A stretch of DNA of 64,000 nucleotides, from contig CM031857.1 in NCBI GenBank assembly GCA_018697195.1, forward strand, positions 65,425,666 through 65,489,665. Reading direction: 5' to 3'. This document shows, piece by piece, positions 1 to 12,300 of this stretch (positions are counted from its first letter, which is position 1; the number at the start of each line of letters is the position of its first letter). The position numbers and the translations under genes were made by a program. The notes under the pieces are model-generated. The model did no database searches and was not told the DNA's origin. It saw nothing but the letters and a program-made list of their open reading frames with translations. This DNA comes from Certhia americana. Its lineage: Eukaryota > Chordata > Aves > Passeriformes > Certhiidae.

Positions 1-915
1 TACAAATGGAAGTCTTGGCTTTTTGTATTACACTTTGAATCTTTCAAATCCTCCAATCTTTGTTTTATGTATTATTTCCTTCTTGATTTGAATAATTACC
101 TAAAATTTCAAATATTGTTTAATTTTTGTAACATGAAACATGATCATGCATATTGCAAACATATGCAGCAACACATCTGTGTTCCATCCTTTGATTGCTG
201 TAGTACTAGTGTTACTTTAAGAATAAAAGAATTGATGCCTTAAAAATCACACACTATTCAGACAAAACCAATCTGATACTATGTTTTAAATACACTGTGC
301 TGTTTTAAGTAATACTTTGGAGGAAATCTTTAACATCTGATTTCTTTTAAATGTAAACTGTTCTTGACAGCATGGAGATTCTTTTTCAGCCTTTTTATTA
401 CTATTACTGCAGCTGTGACCTTATACATACACTATACATATCGTATATATACTTACTAGAACACTTCAAATGGGAAAGTGAAGAAGTTGTCTGCAAACTG
501 CAAAAGAGGTTTACTTATAGTTTAAGAGTCACAGCATGCTTATCATGTTGATCAATATTATCTCATTTGCATATACTCCATATGGCAGCATTCATCTGTT
601 GTCTTTTGCTTATACTTAGACCAAGGACTCCTTGGGGCAGGAACTGAGTGTCTGAACTGAGTCATGCAGTGGTCCACAGTGAGGACTTCAAGAAACAACA
701 GTGATGTCAATTGGAACAGAAAGACAGAAAATTAAACTACAAGCTTTTCACAGTTAGCAAATAATATAATACTTGTTTAAAAAGAAAAAATCTGGACTCA
801 AAAATTCATATTATTAAAAGAACAATTTTCTGATTACTGATAAAATTGTCACAGGTGAGACTAATACTCTTAAAAGAACTGAAATCAAGACTGGGCAATT
901 TTCTTACAGGCATTA

Positions 916-938
916 ATGCAAATATAAACTATTTGCAT
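916..938. promoter_or_regulatory. Inverted pair of perfect POU octamers
   Basis: ATGCAAATA (916-924) and its exact complement TATTTGCAT (930-938) flank a 5-base spacer, so two perfect octamers (ATGCAAAT) face each other. Octamers bind POU proteins such as OCT1 and BRN factors. AT-rich sequence produces single octamers by chance, but a perfect facing pair is less likely. Function is inferred. Confidence 0.45.
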
Positions 939-3387
939 ATATATATAAAGGACACTCAATAATCTGTGTTATTGTAAGCCAATAACAGTACATTATACTA
1001 CAGATATTTATGCAATTTTACAGACTTACCAGTTTGAGGATATACTTTATTTTTTGCAAATCTGTAGTTAAGACCACTAGCAAAATTTAAAATAGAACAG
1101 TTAACAACATACTTTTTCCTTTGTTTTCTCATGAGAAGGCATCATGTACACATCATCTATAAAACTCTGCATTATGAACTCTACCTCATCTATCTCAAGA
1201 CTCCTTGATCATATAACCACACCTCTTAAATGTCATTCATCTACCTTATGAACATGAACACATCTCTAAGGTACTTTGGGTAATGTGCATATTGGCTTTT
1301 AGACTTAAAATAAATGAATGTTATTGACATAACTTTACACAATGGAAAATTTATTAACTAAATTCATCAAGGTCTTTTTTGACATCGTTTTCAAGAAAAC
1401 TGAATCTTCGGAGGAGATTGACAGGAAAACTCTTTGCAGCATCTTAGCATGTTCTCTGCAATACAGTAGGAAAATATCATTAGCTATTCAAAGTAAAACT
1501 TTCAGCAAATGTGCCTAAGACATATTGACCTTCATATAGTCAGGAAATGCATCTTGCATGTTTATGTGCTTTTAAATATAATTTGTCTAAACTGTCTGAA
1601 GTAAATCAAAAAGCTATCACTCAATCCTCTCAGTAGAAAGGGTAAATTTTAATTGCAGAACTTAAAACCTCACAATTAAAAGCCGTGTTGCTACTTAAAG
1701 CTAGCACAAACACAAGAATGAGAGTTCATGCATACAAATCAGCTTTTCTACCACATGCTGAAGGGTTCTGCAGAATAGCCTGATGAATAGTCTGTACCTT
1801 CTAAATTTAGGTACACAGAAACACAAGTGAAATATTAGCCATGTTTTAACAAACTATAAATTCTTTCCTTGTCACTTTGATTTGTGAATGACTGTGTGAT
1901 AATCCACATTTGATTAGTGAGAAAACTAAAATGATGTTGATAATTCAAAGGTAAGCATGCAAATAAAAAATGTGATGAGAAATAAATGCAACCAGAAACT
2001 GGAGCGAGTGGGGTTTAGTTTGGGGGTTTTTTTTTGTGAAGCCAAGCATTTGCAGAAAACCTTTCAGTAAGCAAACTCAGAATTTATTATTTTCTAATTT
2101 AAGGAAAAAGCCCCAGCGATAGTATCTCATACAGTTACTCCAACAGGTAGATGGAAGTAAATATTCATAAATACCAACTATAAACAAAAGGGAAAAAAAC
2201 AGTTATTGAAAGAAAAATTACATACTTCTCAACTCTGTTCATGATTTTATGCCAGATTCTCAGCTGTTTTACTTTCAAAGCTCTTCTCTTAGTTAATGGG
2301 TCCATGTCTGCATGCCAGATGAAATTCTAGCCTTTTGTTTGTAAAATCCATCTTCTAACCCCTCCTAAAGGAACCAGTAGACAGTTTACACAGCTAAATC
2401 AGTACTCAATTATCCTTCTCTGCCATCCAGGGATGAATATGGCAGGAGGATTTTGTCTATGGTAACTGGTCAATCAGGAGTCACTTCATTTTGTCAAGAC
2501 GGAGAGAAGATAGAAATGGTGCACAGTTAATGAACACCCTGGCATAACCTTGTGCTAATCAGGAAGAGGCTTAGGGTTTAAGGCAGGCATTCCCAAAGGA
2601 CTCTAAATCAACTCTAGACTCCTTATGAAGTTGACAAAGATTTTCACTGATTTAGCATGAGAACATCTAAGCAACCATTTTCTTAAGCAGCAGAAACCTG
2701 ATTGGAATCACACCTAATGACTCTGAACAAACAAGTGGGCACTGATACTATAATGGCACTTAAAACTTTTGGATTTTGTATTGTCCACAGGTGGGTGAAT
2801 GGACTAAGCAAATTTTTCATCACTTTTAAGGATAATTATTTGAAATTCACTATAGCAACTTGGGTTCACAAATCTGGGTTCTACCAGTGGTGGCCCAACT
2901 AACAATAGCATAAGAAAGTCCTTTCCCCTGGTTTAGAGGAAAGAGAACTGTATCTGAGATAATGGTGGCAAATAGAAAAAGGTATTGGAGTTGTCACACA
3001 CAATTTATCTACTATGCCTCCCTTGGCTTATGACAGGATAATCTTTTAATATTTTTTGTCTTGGCAAAGGGAGGAGAAGCATCTCTGAGATGATAGAGCA
3101 GAAGAAAGGATTTGGAGGGGTGAAAGAGAATGCTAATTGCAAAATCATGTATTAATTTTCTGGTGTCAAATGAACACTGCACCAGACATGTCGCAGGAAA
3201 AAAAACGTTTCAAAGGTTTTAAAAGCATCCCTGAGAAGAAGAGGTTTCAAAGACTATCTCATTGCAGGCAAATGTCCAGGAATAAGCACCAGGTGGTACT
3301 TGCTTAATGCCAGGTTTGACTTGAAAATCTTAACCTTTTCTTAGTAGAAGCTTTGGGGAATATCTATTGTGGGGACCAAAATATTTC

Positions 3388-3432
3388 AAAAAAAAACAAA
3401 CAAAAAAAAAAAAAACAAAAAAAAAAAAACCA
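3388..3432. repeat. A-rich simple repeat
   Basis: Runs of A broken by single C bases, ending in CCACCAAAAG. This is the most extended A-rich tract in the left part of the intron. No adjacent repeat body is recognisable. Confidence 0.85.
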
Positions 3433-4909
3433 CCAAAAGAACCACAAAAAACAGCTAAATTGAATTCAAGTACTTAAAATCTATAAAGCTATCTAGGATC
3501 AAAACATAGTTTCCACTCCTAGTTAAAACTGCCAAAACTCAAGCCAGTTCTTTGTCCTCACTGCTATTCCGCTATTTAAAACAAGTCAGTGAAATTAAAA
3601 AGCAACTTCTTCATAAAAACAATAGAAATAAATCTGGATTTCCGTTTTCCAATTTCTGGTACCCTGGGCTTGATGGGGCCACTTGGCCTTGGACCTTACC
3701 TTGGACCAAGAAACAGCAAGTACTGAAGCCTTTAGCTCTAGGGACATAGTATATGCCCAACCCTGCTGACTGTCAGCAACAACTCTAGTATTTGATTGAT
3801 GCACATGACAAAGGACCTCAACCTGAAATCAGTGCACCCACTAAAGGAAGCATCCCCCAAGAGGACATTTCTCTTCTGGGTAGCTCTCCTCTGAGTTAGA
3901 AGTAACACGAACCAGCTCTTCTAGAAAGTACAGGAATCCAGGAAATTACGCATCTCATCTTTCACATCCGCTAGCAGGGTTTTCTTACTACATATTTATC
4001 AGAGACCTGAGTTACATGAAGAGAAGGATTAATTATGTTTCTTGGCCAATGGGATATAGCTTAGATAAATCCAGGAAGTTTTTTTTTTTTTCATAATTTG
4101 CCACAGTTTTAAGGATTAACATAGAGGCAGGTCACAAAGAGTTCATTTACCCACCTCTTTCCTTTTTTTTCTTTTTTTTTTTTTTTTTATTTATTGTCCT
4201 TGGAAAATAATCCAAAGGGAAGGTAAAGACTTGGTTTGGTTTGGTTTTTTTCAAGAAACGGTTTGAAAAAAATGGTGTTTGAAGCTCAAGAATCTGGATA
4301 ATTTCAGGATTCCACTTGTAAAAGTGGAAATCAAAGGAGAGGTAGCTGTTGGACAACTAAAGTAATTTCCTTTGACATCTTTTTGTGTCCTTTTACTTAG
4401 CCAGTGCTGAGTATTTCCACTGGACAGAATGCCCTATCCTCGTGCCTCACCTAAACTAACACTTGAACCAACACTTTGTGAGAGATGAGAGAGATGAGGT
4501 CAAACCACAACAGGAGAAATAGGTAAATGTGCAGGTCTTACTACTTTAAGAAACCAGGATAAAAATATTGTACATGGGTGAAAGTGTTTAAAAAAGAGAT
4601 TAATAAGTACCAAGGAGTAAGTTTTCTGAACAGTATCAATCTTTACCACAAATAATGCAAAAAATGAATGAGAAGTCCACATCTCCTCTATTTCAGCATC
4701 ACTAAAGTACACATAAATACTTTATTTGTTCCTCTTAAAAAAATTTTCTTCCAAGTACTTTTTAAAAAACATCAATCCTCATTTTTCCTTTCACTAGAAA
4801 AGGAAATTTCGAACACCTACTTTCAAACACAATTGAAAAATCCAATAATTTATTTAATTTATTTGAAATAACTAACCATCAGAAATGCTCATTTTGTGAA
4901 CTAGATCAA

Positions 4910-5083
4910 CATAGAATCATTGAACAGTCTGGGTTGGAAGGAACCTTAAAGATCATCTAGTTCCAATCCTCTCACCACAGGCAGGGAACTTCCACTAGAC
5001 CAGGTTGCCCAGGTTGCCCCATTCAACATGACCTTCAACACCTCAGGGATCCACAGTTTCTCTGGGCAACCTGTTGACTCGAA
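4910..5083 (-). mobile_element. CR1 LINE, 3' end fragment
   Basis: On the minus strand this reads as the typical avian CR1 3' end. It has the AGAGAAACTGTGG-like segment, GGTTGCCC and GGTCTAGTGG blocks, then GATCTTTAAGGTTCCTTCC and the terminal ATGATTCTATG. It is 5'-truncated, as most CR1 copies are, and moderately diverged. It lies in the sense orientation within DACH1 intron 1. Confidence 0.9.
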
Positions 5084-5726
5084 ATAGAAAGGAATGAGAA
5101 ACAAGTAACATTTCTGACAAGGTTAAAGTAAATTGCCCACAGAAAGAGGTGCTGAGCATTCCTATATAAAAATAGTAAGCATCTCTACATAAAAAAAATG
5201 AGTGCAGACCCTCAGTGGCTGCAAACTACAACAGGTCAACAGACTGCAATGACATTATGTTAAATTATACCAACTACAAAAGTGTCCCCAAGCATTATGC
5301 TCATGCTCTGGTAAACAGTGACCTAAAACACATTCTGAAATGCATCTTCTCATTTAGAAAAGGCTGCTCAAGGAGGATCATCTCGTAAGGTACAACTGCC
5401 ACACTGTCTGCAGTAAAAGGCAGTCAGTGAGGAAATCACTTTGCTTATGTTGTGAGAGCATTTCATAGAGGTTGAACTGGGAACAAGCGGGAACAGTTTC
5501 CATGTAGGAACAGCATCATAGGAAATGAGAGTGGACACAAGAACTGCTTCTTCAACCATTCTAAGCAAAACCTGGACCACACTGTGGTAATCTGAATATA
5601 AGCAAAATAGTGCTATTTTTTTTCTACACAGGCAAAACACTAGATTTTCTAAGTTAACTTAACCCACAATAAAACCTCAGTTATGTTTAAGCACTGAATT
5701 TTTTTTGTAGTCACAGCATTCATTTA

Positions 5727-5787
5727 GGAGTTGGACTCCACAATCCTTGTGGGTCCCTTCCAACTCAGGATATTCCAATTCCATGCT
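5727..5787 (+). mobile_element. CR1 LINE, very short 3' tail
   Basis: The segment contains TTGGACTCCACAATCCTTGT followed by GGTCCCTTCCAACTCAGGAT and a degraded ATTCCA tail, the usual 3' end of several CR1 subfamilies. Only about 60 bases remain. It is in the opposite orientation to the CR1 copy 0.6 kb to its left. Confidence 0.75.
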
Positions 5788-8204
5788 CCTAGAGGCAAAC
5801 ACCTTTTCTTTTCTTAACAAAATACAATTCCTTAAATAATAATAGATAAATAAATAAATAAACCCGTATAAGGATACAGTCTCTGCCAAGGCCAGTTGTC
5901 TTTTCTGGTATGTACCAGGAGCACAATTCAAAGCTATCCTAAGAAGTTGTGATTTACACAGTAAACTTTTTTCTAATATGCCAAATTTTTTTGTAAAAGA
6001 AAACAACACCTTTAAAGAATAAACAAAAAATACAACAATACAAAATACAGTTTTTATGGGAATAGAAATGTGGCACTGAGCTTTCTCTACCACTTTAAAT
6101 TATGGGAAACCTTAAGTATGTAAAGCATGAAGGAACTAATAAAAAGGAGGCAAGTCCAACTGTACACTCTATTTGTGCCTCAGTTGAATTCTTTCAGAAA
6201 GATAATTTAAAGAATATTTTGCTCCTAATGTTCCAGTCTTCTCCGACTTCATTGTTCATGTGGTAAGGAAAAATGCTCTACCACTCTCCATTAGTTGCAT
6301 TTTTACATATGCTTAAATTGTCGGAATTTTCATATACTGATGATTATGTAATTTCAGTAACTTGCTATTGCAAGGATCAAAAAGGGAGAAATTCAGCTCC
6401 TAGCTTTAGCAACACTGAGTGGCTCTACATAGGAACTCTCCTGTACTTGGAAGCAGCAGCAACACAGCGGCCAAAAAAAGGACAGTGGGAATTTTGTAGT
6501 TGCCTTTAATACCAGGATCTCACCTTTTGTTCTTGACAAAAAGATAACAACTGCTCTTAGTTTCTCCATGCAGAAAAGTTCAGTGTTCTCCCCTCAATGT
6601 GTCCCTCAGCATCATACAATATCACCAACAGCAGTGGATGAAGGTGGATGAAGTCTGTTTCAGTGTACCATAAACAGAAGTTAAGAACCAATAAATGTAT
6701 CCTTTCTGCTTCTCCTTTCTTATTTATTCAAGCACTCCACAGATATTAATCATTCTGCTGTCTTTCCATAATAACTAAAATATAAGGTCTACTCTGTGTT
6801 ATTGCTGAAATATTTGCTGCCTCCTCAAGTGGCTTGCCATCTTTCTTTTAAACAACATAGCTGGAATTTCACCTCAGATCATGAAATTATGTATCTCAAT
6901 TTTTGTTTAAAATGAGTCTAAAACAAAGTATGAGAAGCTACAATCTACATTATCCATTAGGACTACAGGTGAAAAAAAGCCTAAAACAAATACAAGCAAG
7001 ACATATGAAAATCAAATTTATTGTGATTTTTAGTCAAGCTGAAATTATAGGATGAAAAATCTGCATGTAACTTTTGTACAGAATGAAAATGGTGTTACTG
7101 ATGGAAAAACCAAATGGTAACACTCACACGAGCATACGACATAGAACATGAAAAGTACTGTTGGCTAGTACACTTCCAGAAGCAAGTGTCAGGGACACAC
7201 ACTAAAACACGAGTCTGAGGACTGCTGGGGCAATGGAACTGAGCACAGCTTCATATCTCGCTTCTGATATTATGTCAGCATCGCTCTATGCAAAGGCAGC
7301 AGCCTCCGAAAGAAATTTAATCCAGTCCACATCTTGTGGAGTGGGTGGATAATGAAGATTCAATGTCTGAAGACTGGTAAATAAAGAAAATCAATAAATA
7401 AGGAGTTCCTTAGTATTTCTCTCTTTATGAAGAGAGAAAAGAAAGCATGAATTTTGAAAGTGCAGCCAGTGTAATTTAGATTAATCTAGAAAGCAATATT
7501 CAGAAGTTTGCCTGAAAAACATCAAGACATCTAACTAATCTGAAACAGTATTCTTTAGATTACTTTTATAAACCACTTTCATTACCCATTACAAAAAATG
7601 CTAACAAATTCCTTTCTGGATATAAGTATAGCTGCATAATATTTATTTCTGTTCATTAGCATGCTCAGTTTGTTGATAGATTGCCTTCATATCATATGGG
7701 AGGAAGAGGAAATTGGAACCAAAACCAAAACCCAATTTAATTATTTTAATTAATTCTAGCTTTTGAAATTATGCAGAATGCTACTGAATATTTAAAAAGC
7801 TATACAAACCAAAGTACATTTATGCTGCACTGTACAAAATGGAATGCAGTAGGAAGGTACTCTTCTAGGCTCTTTCAGAAGTTGCACAGGAAGATACCAC
7901 AATCTAGACTGTAAGTGTACTTTGTTTAAATGTAAATAGGCATTCTTGATGGTTAATATGCAATGTGTTAATGCAAGTTATAGATTACCAATAATATCAA
8001 AAGAAAAGGACATTTTAAAAATCAGTTGCTAATCTTTAAGATGCATGCAATTTAGAAACACTTGCTATGGAATTAGGGGTCCTGGGCTCACTATATGCCT
8101 TCACTCTATTTTAACATATTGGACTAACTAACTAAACTAATTAGTTAAAAGTAGAAGTGCAACCTGAGTAACCCTCATAAAGAATGTAAACTAGACGGGT
8201 GGGG

Positions 8205-8400
8205 AGGTCTATAGGTGTCAATCAATAACAAAATGCAAACTGTCAAGCTTGCTTTGCTAACAAACTGTCACATCAACAATATGCAGTTAATGACTACAAA
8301 TTAACTGTATACCAGATGCTTGACACTTTGTTATGACACTTAGCAAGCTAGTTGACATTTGGGGGATCAAAGCTTCTTTAATTACACTTTGTATAACATG
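8205..8400. promoter_or_regulatory. Candidate enhancer: TGTCA/TGACA cluster with PBX-MEIS-like site
   Basis: Three TGTCA cores (8216, 8241, 8266) are followed by three TGACA cores (8321, 8334, 8353), giving a dyad-like array of TALE-type half-sites. The first lies in GTGTCAATCA (8215-8224), whose complement TGATTGACAC matches the PBX-MEIS decamer TGATTGACAG at nine of ten positions. GATCAAAG (8365-8372) matches a TCF/LEF site. The segment has no repeats. PBX and MEIS act in limb and eye, where DACH1 is expressed; use here is inferred. Confidence 0.4.
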
Positions 8401-9260
8401 TGCAACCTTTATGCTAATGTCCACATATTCCTTAGAGCACGACTGTTCAAGTGGCAGAGACTGGGTTTTTTTGGACTTTGAAACAATCCTGTAAATCTGG
8501 ATTTTTAACTGAAGACAAACTGCTTTTACATCATCATTTAGTATTACACCCTGTCTAAAATAACTCTTTAACTTGATGTACTATACCATATTCATTCACT
8601 TATAGACACCCTCTGTGTGAAATAATGCATTTTCAAACAGTGTTAACAGTATCTATAAAAGAGAGAAGCACTAGACACACTGCATTTAAAAGCATCTCTG
8701 TGTTCAAACTGATGTCTAGAATCAATGCTACACACTGATATGTCTTTCCTAAACCAAATTAACTTTCTCATCACACAACTAAATGTAGGACACAGTATTA
8801 GCAGCATTTTTATTTAGCCAGCACTTATTATATAGTTTGTCACACTCACGGAAAAAGTATCAAATAAAAGCAGCCCCAGGTTTGCAAATCCATTGCCTTA
8901 CTGTGCTGTTGCAAAGGTGTTTCCAAACATTGTAACTTTCCCGCTTATTCCTTAAAATACAGGTCCACAAATTTCACAGGAATTGTATGCAAGTTGAGGA
9001 AGGAAAAAAAAAATCATAATCCTAAGTAGTGAAGACTTCTCTTAGCATGGGAAAATAGCCTTTAAAGCAAAACATAATGTTGAAAATAACACCTGCCCTC
9101 TTATTCTGGACAAAAATGAAACTTGGAAGAAATACCATAAAGGCATAAATTCAAATGGCCTTTTTCCATCCTAGACACATGACTCAGATTTTTAAAATAC
9201 ATTTTTATCTGGATTGCACCAACATCCTTTAAGACCACTCATCAATTCAGGTTTTACCTT

Positions 9261-9342
9261 ATAGCAGTTATTACACTGGATGTTAACTCTATGAATGTTA
9301 ACTCTATCAATAGAGTTAACTCTATTGAATGTTAACTGCTAT
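9261..9342. repeat. Nested inverted repeat with four GTTAAC palindromes
   Basis: An inner perfect inverted repeat (GTTAACTCTAT at 9297-9307 and its complement at 9310-9320, 2-base loop) is flanked by a direct copy of GTTAACTCTAT (9282-9292). An outer 10-base arm pair (ATAGCAGTTA at 9261-9270, TAACTGCTAT at 9333-9342) encloses both. GTTAAC occurs at 9282, 9297, 9315 and 9331. A small separate stem (CTGTGGA at 9374-9380, TCCACAG at 9386-9392) follows. GTTAAC is the half-site of HNF1-type sites, but spacing and context do not prove this use. Confidence 0.85.
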
Positions 9343-12300
9343 GATCACCACAGTGCATCAGTGGAGATTAACTCTGTGGAGCTAATCCACAGTTAGTTTT
9401 GATACCTCTGGGAAAAGCTTTCAAATTGCATGAAGCACCAAAGCTGGGTTTACATGTCATAGCCACTTGCCAGTTACTTCATTCTCCTTGTTCTATGTGA
9501 GCTGCTAAATTAATTTTCTGTAAAGTCACAGCTCTGTGCAATTTTTGTTCTAATTATGCAATACTAATAAGCCAAAACATTTGTACCCTTCTTTGAAGTA
9601 TGCTGGCGTCATAAACTGTATTGACCAGACTCATCTAACCTAACAGAGGTCCAAAGCATAAGCATCCCCACCTAAGCAAATCATCCATTACTCTCAGCTG
9701 AAAGGAACAGGAAATTTTAAAGCACAATTCATCTGATCTATTTTAGACGTTCACATCAGGGGCAGATAAGCAGTGCTCAGGAAGTGTTTATTTCTCTTTT
9801 ACATAGCCCAGCTGCAGATGAATCCCTTCCTCAGGGCTTCCGGTAGGATCTACCAGAACTATTCTGTCCAGGCATCTACAGGGTCATGAAAAACACCTGT
9901 AGCTTGTCTACATGAGTGGCTTAGCAAAGCTACTCATTCATGCATCTAACTTGATCTTGATGGCAAACTTGACCACTTGAACATACTATGATATCACATA
10001 TCAGAATTACTCAAACTCATCTAGCTAAGAGTTCCCATTAGCAGTCAGGAAAGAAAACAGGAAAAATGCTAATCCTAGATGCTTTCTAACCAAGTCAGGG
10101 ATACAAAAAAGGGTAACAGCACTGTAAATGAGAGCTTGACCACCCAGCTGGATAAACTGTGTGAAGAAGGATATTAATATGCAGGATATTGATTTTTTTT
10201 GTTTTCCAGGATTCAGTTAGATCTTTAGGTCCCAAGACTGAGGACACTGCCATCATGACTTAGACGGTATTAAAGCCATATAAGTGGCATTATTTATCCT
10301 CTTGTAGTATTCCTATACTTAATTACTTCATGCCAGATACAGTTTATTTGTGTCATAATCTAACAAATAGTTAAAAAATATGTGTATTCATCTGCTTTCC
10401 ATTGCATGGCACAACACTGCATGTGCATGGATGCAGATGCTTTTTATTAGAAATTCTTTTAAAGCATCATCCACCATCTACAAAGAACCAAAGCAGAGAA
10501 ACCAAAAAGCTGCAGTGATGATCACAGAGAAACATGAAGTGAGAATCTGTTGTGTGAATTCTCCCTGCAATGCTTAGAACTCACTGTCTGCAATGATACA
10601 CTTCCAAATACCATTTTAACCCAGCTATCAAATCCAGAAGATCTGCTTATTCAGTCCACAGCTTTACACCATTCTCCCCTTTGTTATAGGGAGTGACAGT
10701 GGTGTCACTCTATCCTATAGTCACTTAAAGCATAAAACTTGGGACAAATCTGATTTTCCAAGTTCTGTGTATTAATCAGTTTTGGTTTTCAGATTCTTTG
10801 TACAAAAGCCACCACATTTTGGCTTGCAGAGCATGCATGTGATGAAAAAGCATTCCGTAATAAGAATCCCAAATTTCACTTAAATTAATTTTGGCTAATT
10901 GTTTTACACTAAATAAATAAAAAAGGAAAACCATGAAACTTGACGACAGCATCCTATAAATGTAAAACTTAGGGGAGCTTATTTTCTTTCATCCTTAAAA
11001 ATATTACTCAGATGAAAGCCAGATGTTTTAGACCCAGAATTATACAACTGATATAATATCAATCGTTATCTATTAGGAAAATAACGGAATTATCATTTCC
11101 ATTATTTCCAATATGCTGCTGTGAGCTATGTAGTAATAATTCTTTAAGCTTCCTAATATAATTTTAAGTGCTACATGTTTGAAAAAAGTAAAAATTATAT
11201 GAATATACCCACTTATGAAAAAAGCTTTCACTGATTAGATCTCATTTCCCTAATATACAGATTTCTAAAGACAGCTCTATTTTAGTTATGTAAAGCATGT
11301 AAAAATTGGCATGTGCTCAATCACAGCTGAATTTGAAATTAGCCTGTCATTTTAGACACCCTACATTGAGGGTGGGAGAGGGGAAGCTCCTCCAGAAAAA
11401 CTTTTCCTGGAGATGAAGTGGCTAATGGTCTGCTAGCACGACAACATTCTCCAGGAAGATGTTATCAGTTGATTATTATTTTCCAGGCAGAAGAAAGCAG
11501 AAGATGCTATTTCTTCACAAAAGACCCCAAATGTCACAAATTCCACCAATAATGCCCCTCTCTGGCTCTCATCTTGCAGCCCTAAAGAAATACAAGAAAG
11601 CTTCTGATCCAAGTAAGAAGACATGACAAACTGTAGGATTGCTTTAATTCACATATACATACATACTTACGCATACATATAATCTTTTATGTGGGGAAAA
11701 ACAATTCATTATTTCTTTGGGAATATTCAGCTCAGAAAAAGCTAAATATCTTCTCATTAACTGAAATCAGAAACATTAGAAAGAGCCAGCCTCATTACTG
11801 CCATGTTTAGCTTATTTTTACCCATTTCCTGAGCAGAACATAACTAGATTTTTTTGTTGTTGTTCTGATTAAAATGGGCACTGACTTTTTCAAGCTGTAA
11901 AAACAAAACCGATCTTTAAAACCTGCTTAAATTCATCACCAGAGTTCACAAACTTTATGAGAAAAAAATATTTTGGGCCACTGTATGAAAACTGAATTTG
12001 AAGACAAGCTTTTCATCAGTTAGCAAAACCCCTTGATATCTAAACTGCATGCACATAATGATACTAAAAGCTTGCAATGGAACTTTAGAGGGCTATCAAG
12101 GCAAGAAAGATCTCATAAAAAGACAAGTGATTAACTTATTTAAACCAAGCAGGAAAAAGAGTAAAAACCACCTCTCTCTTTCTTCTTCTCAAGCATACAA
12201 GCATTTTGCTTTGGAATAAGCAGATCTCACTACTGTCATTTATCAGAGAAGAAACAAAATATAGGTGATTTAGTTAATTCATAGAAAAATATTCAGCTGC

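Noticed and set aside
5677..6093. 138-codon minus-strand frame
   Set aside because: It has no family resemblance or conserved motif, includes AT-rich low-complexity coding (runs of Phe, Tyr and Ile) and overlaps a CR1 tail.
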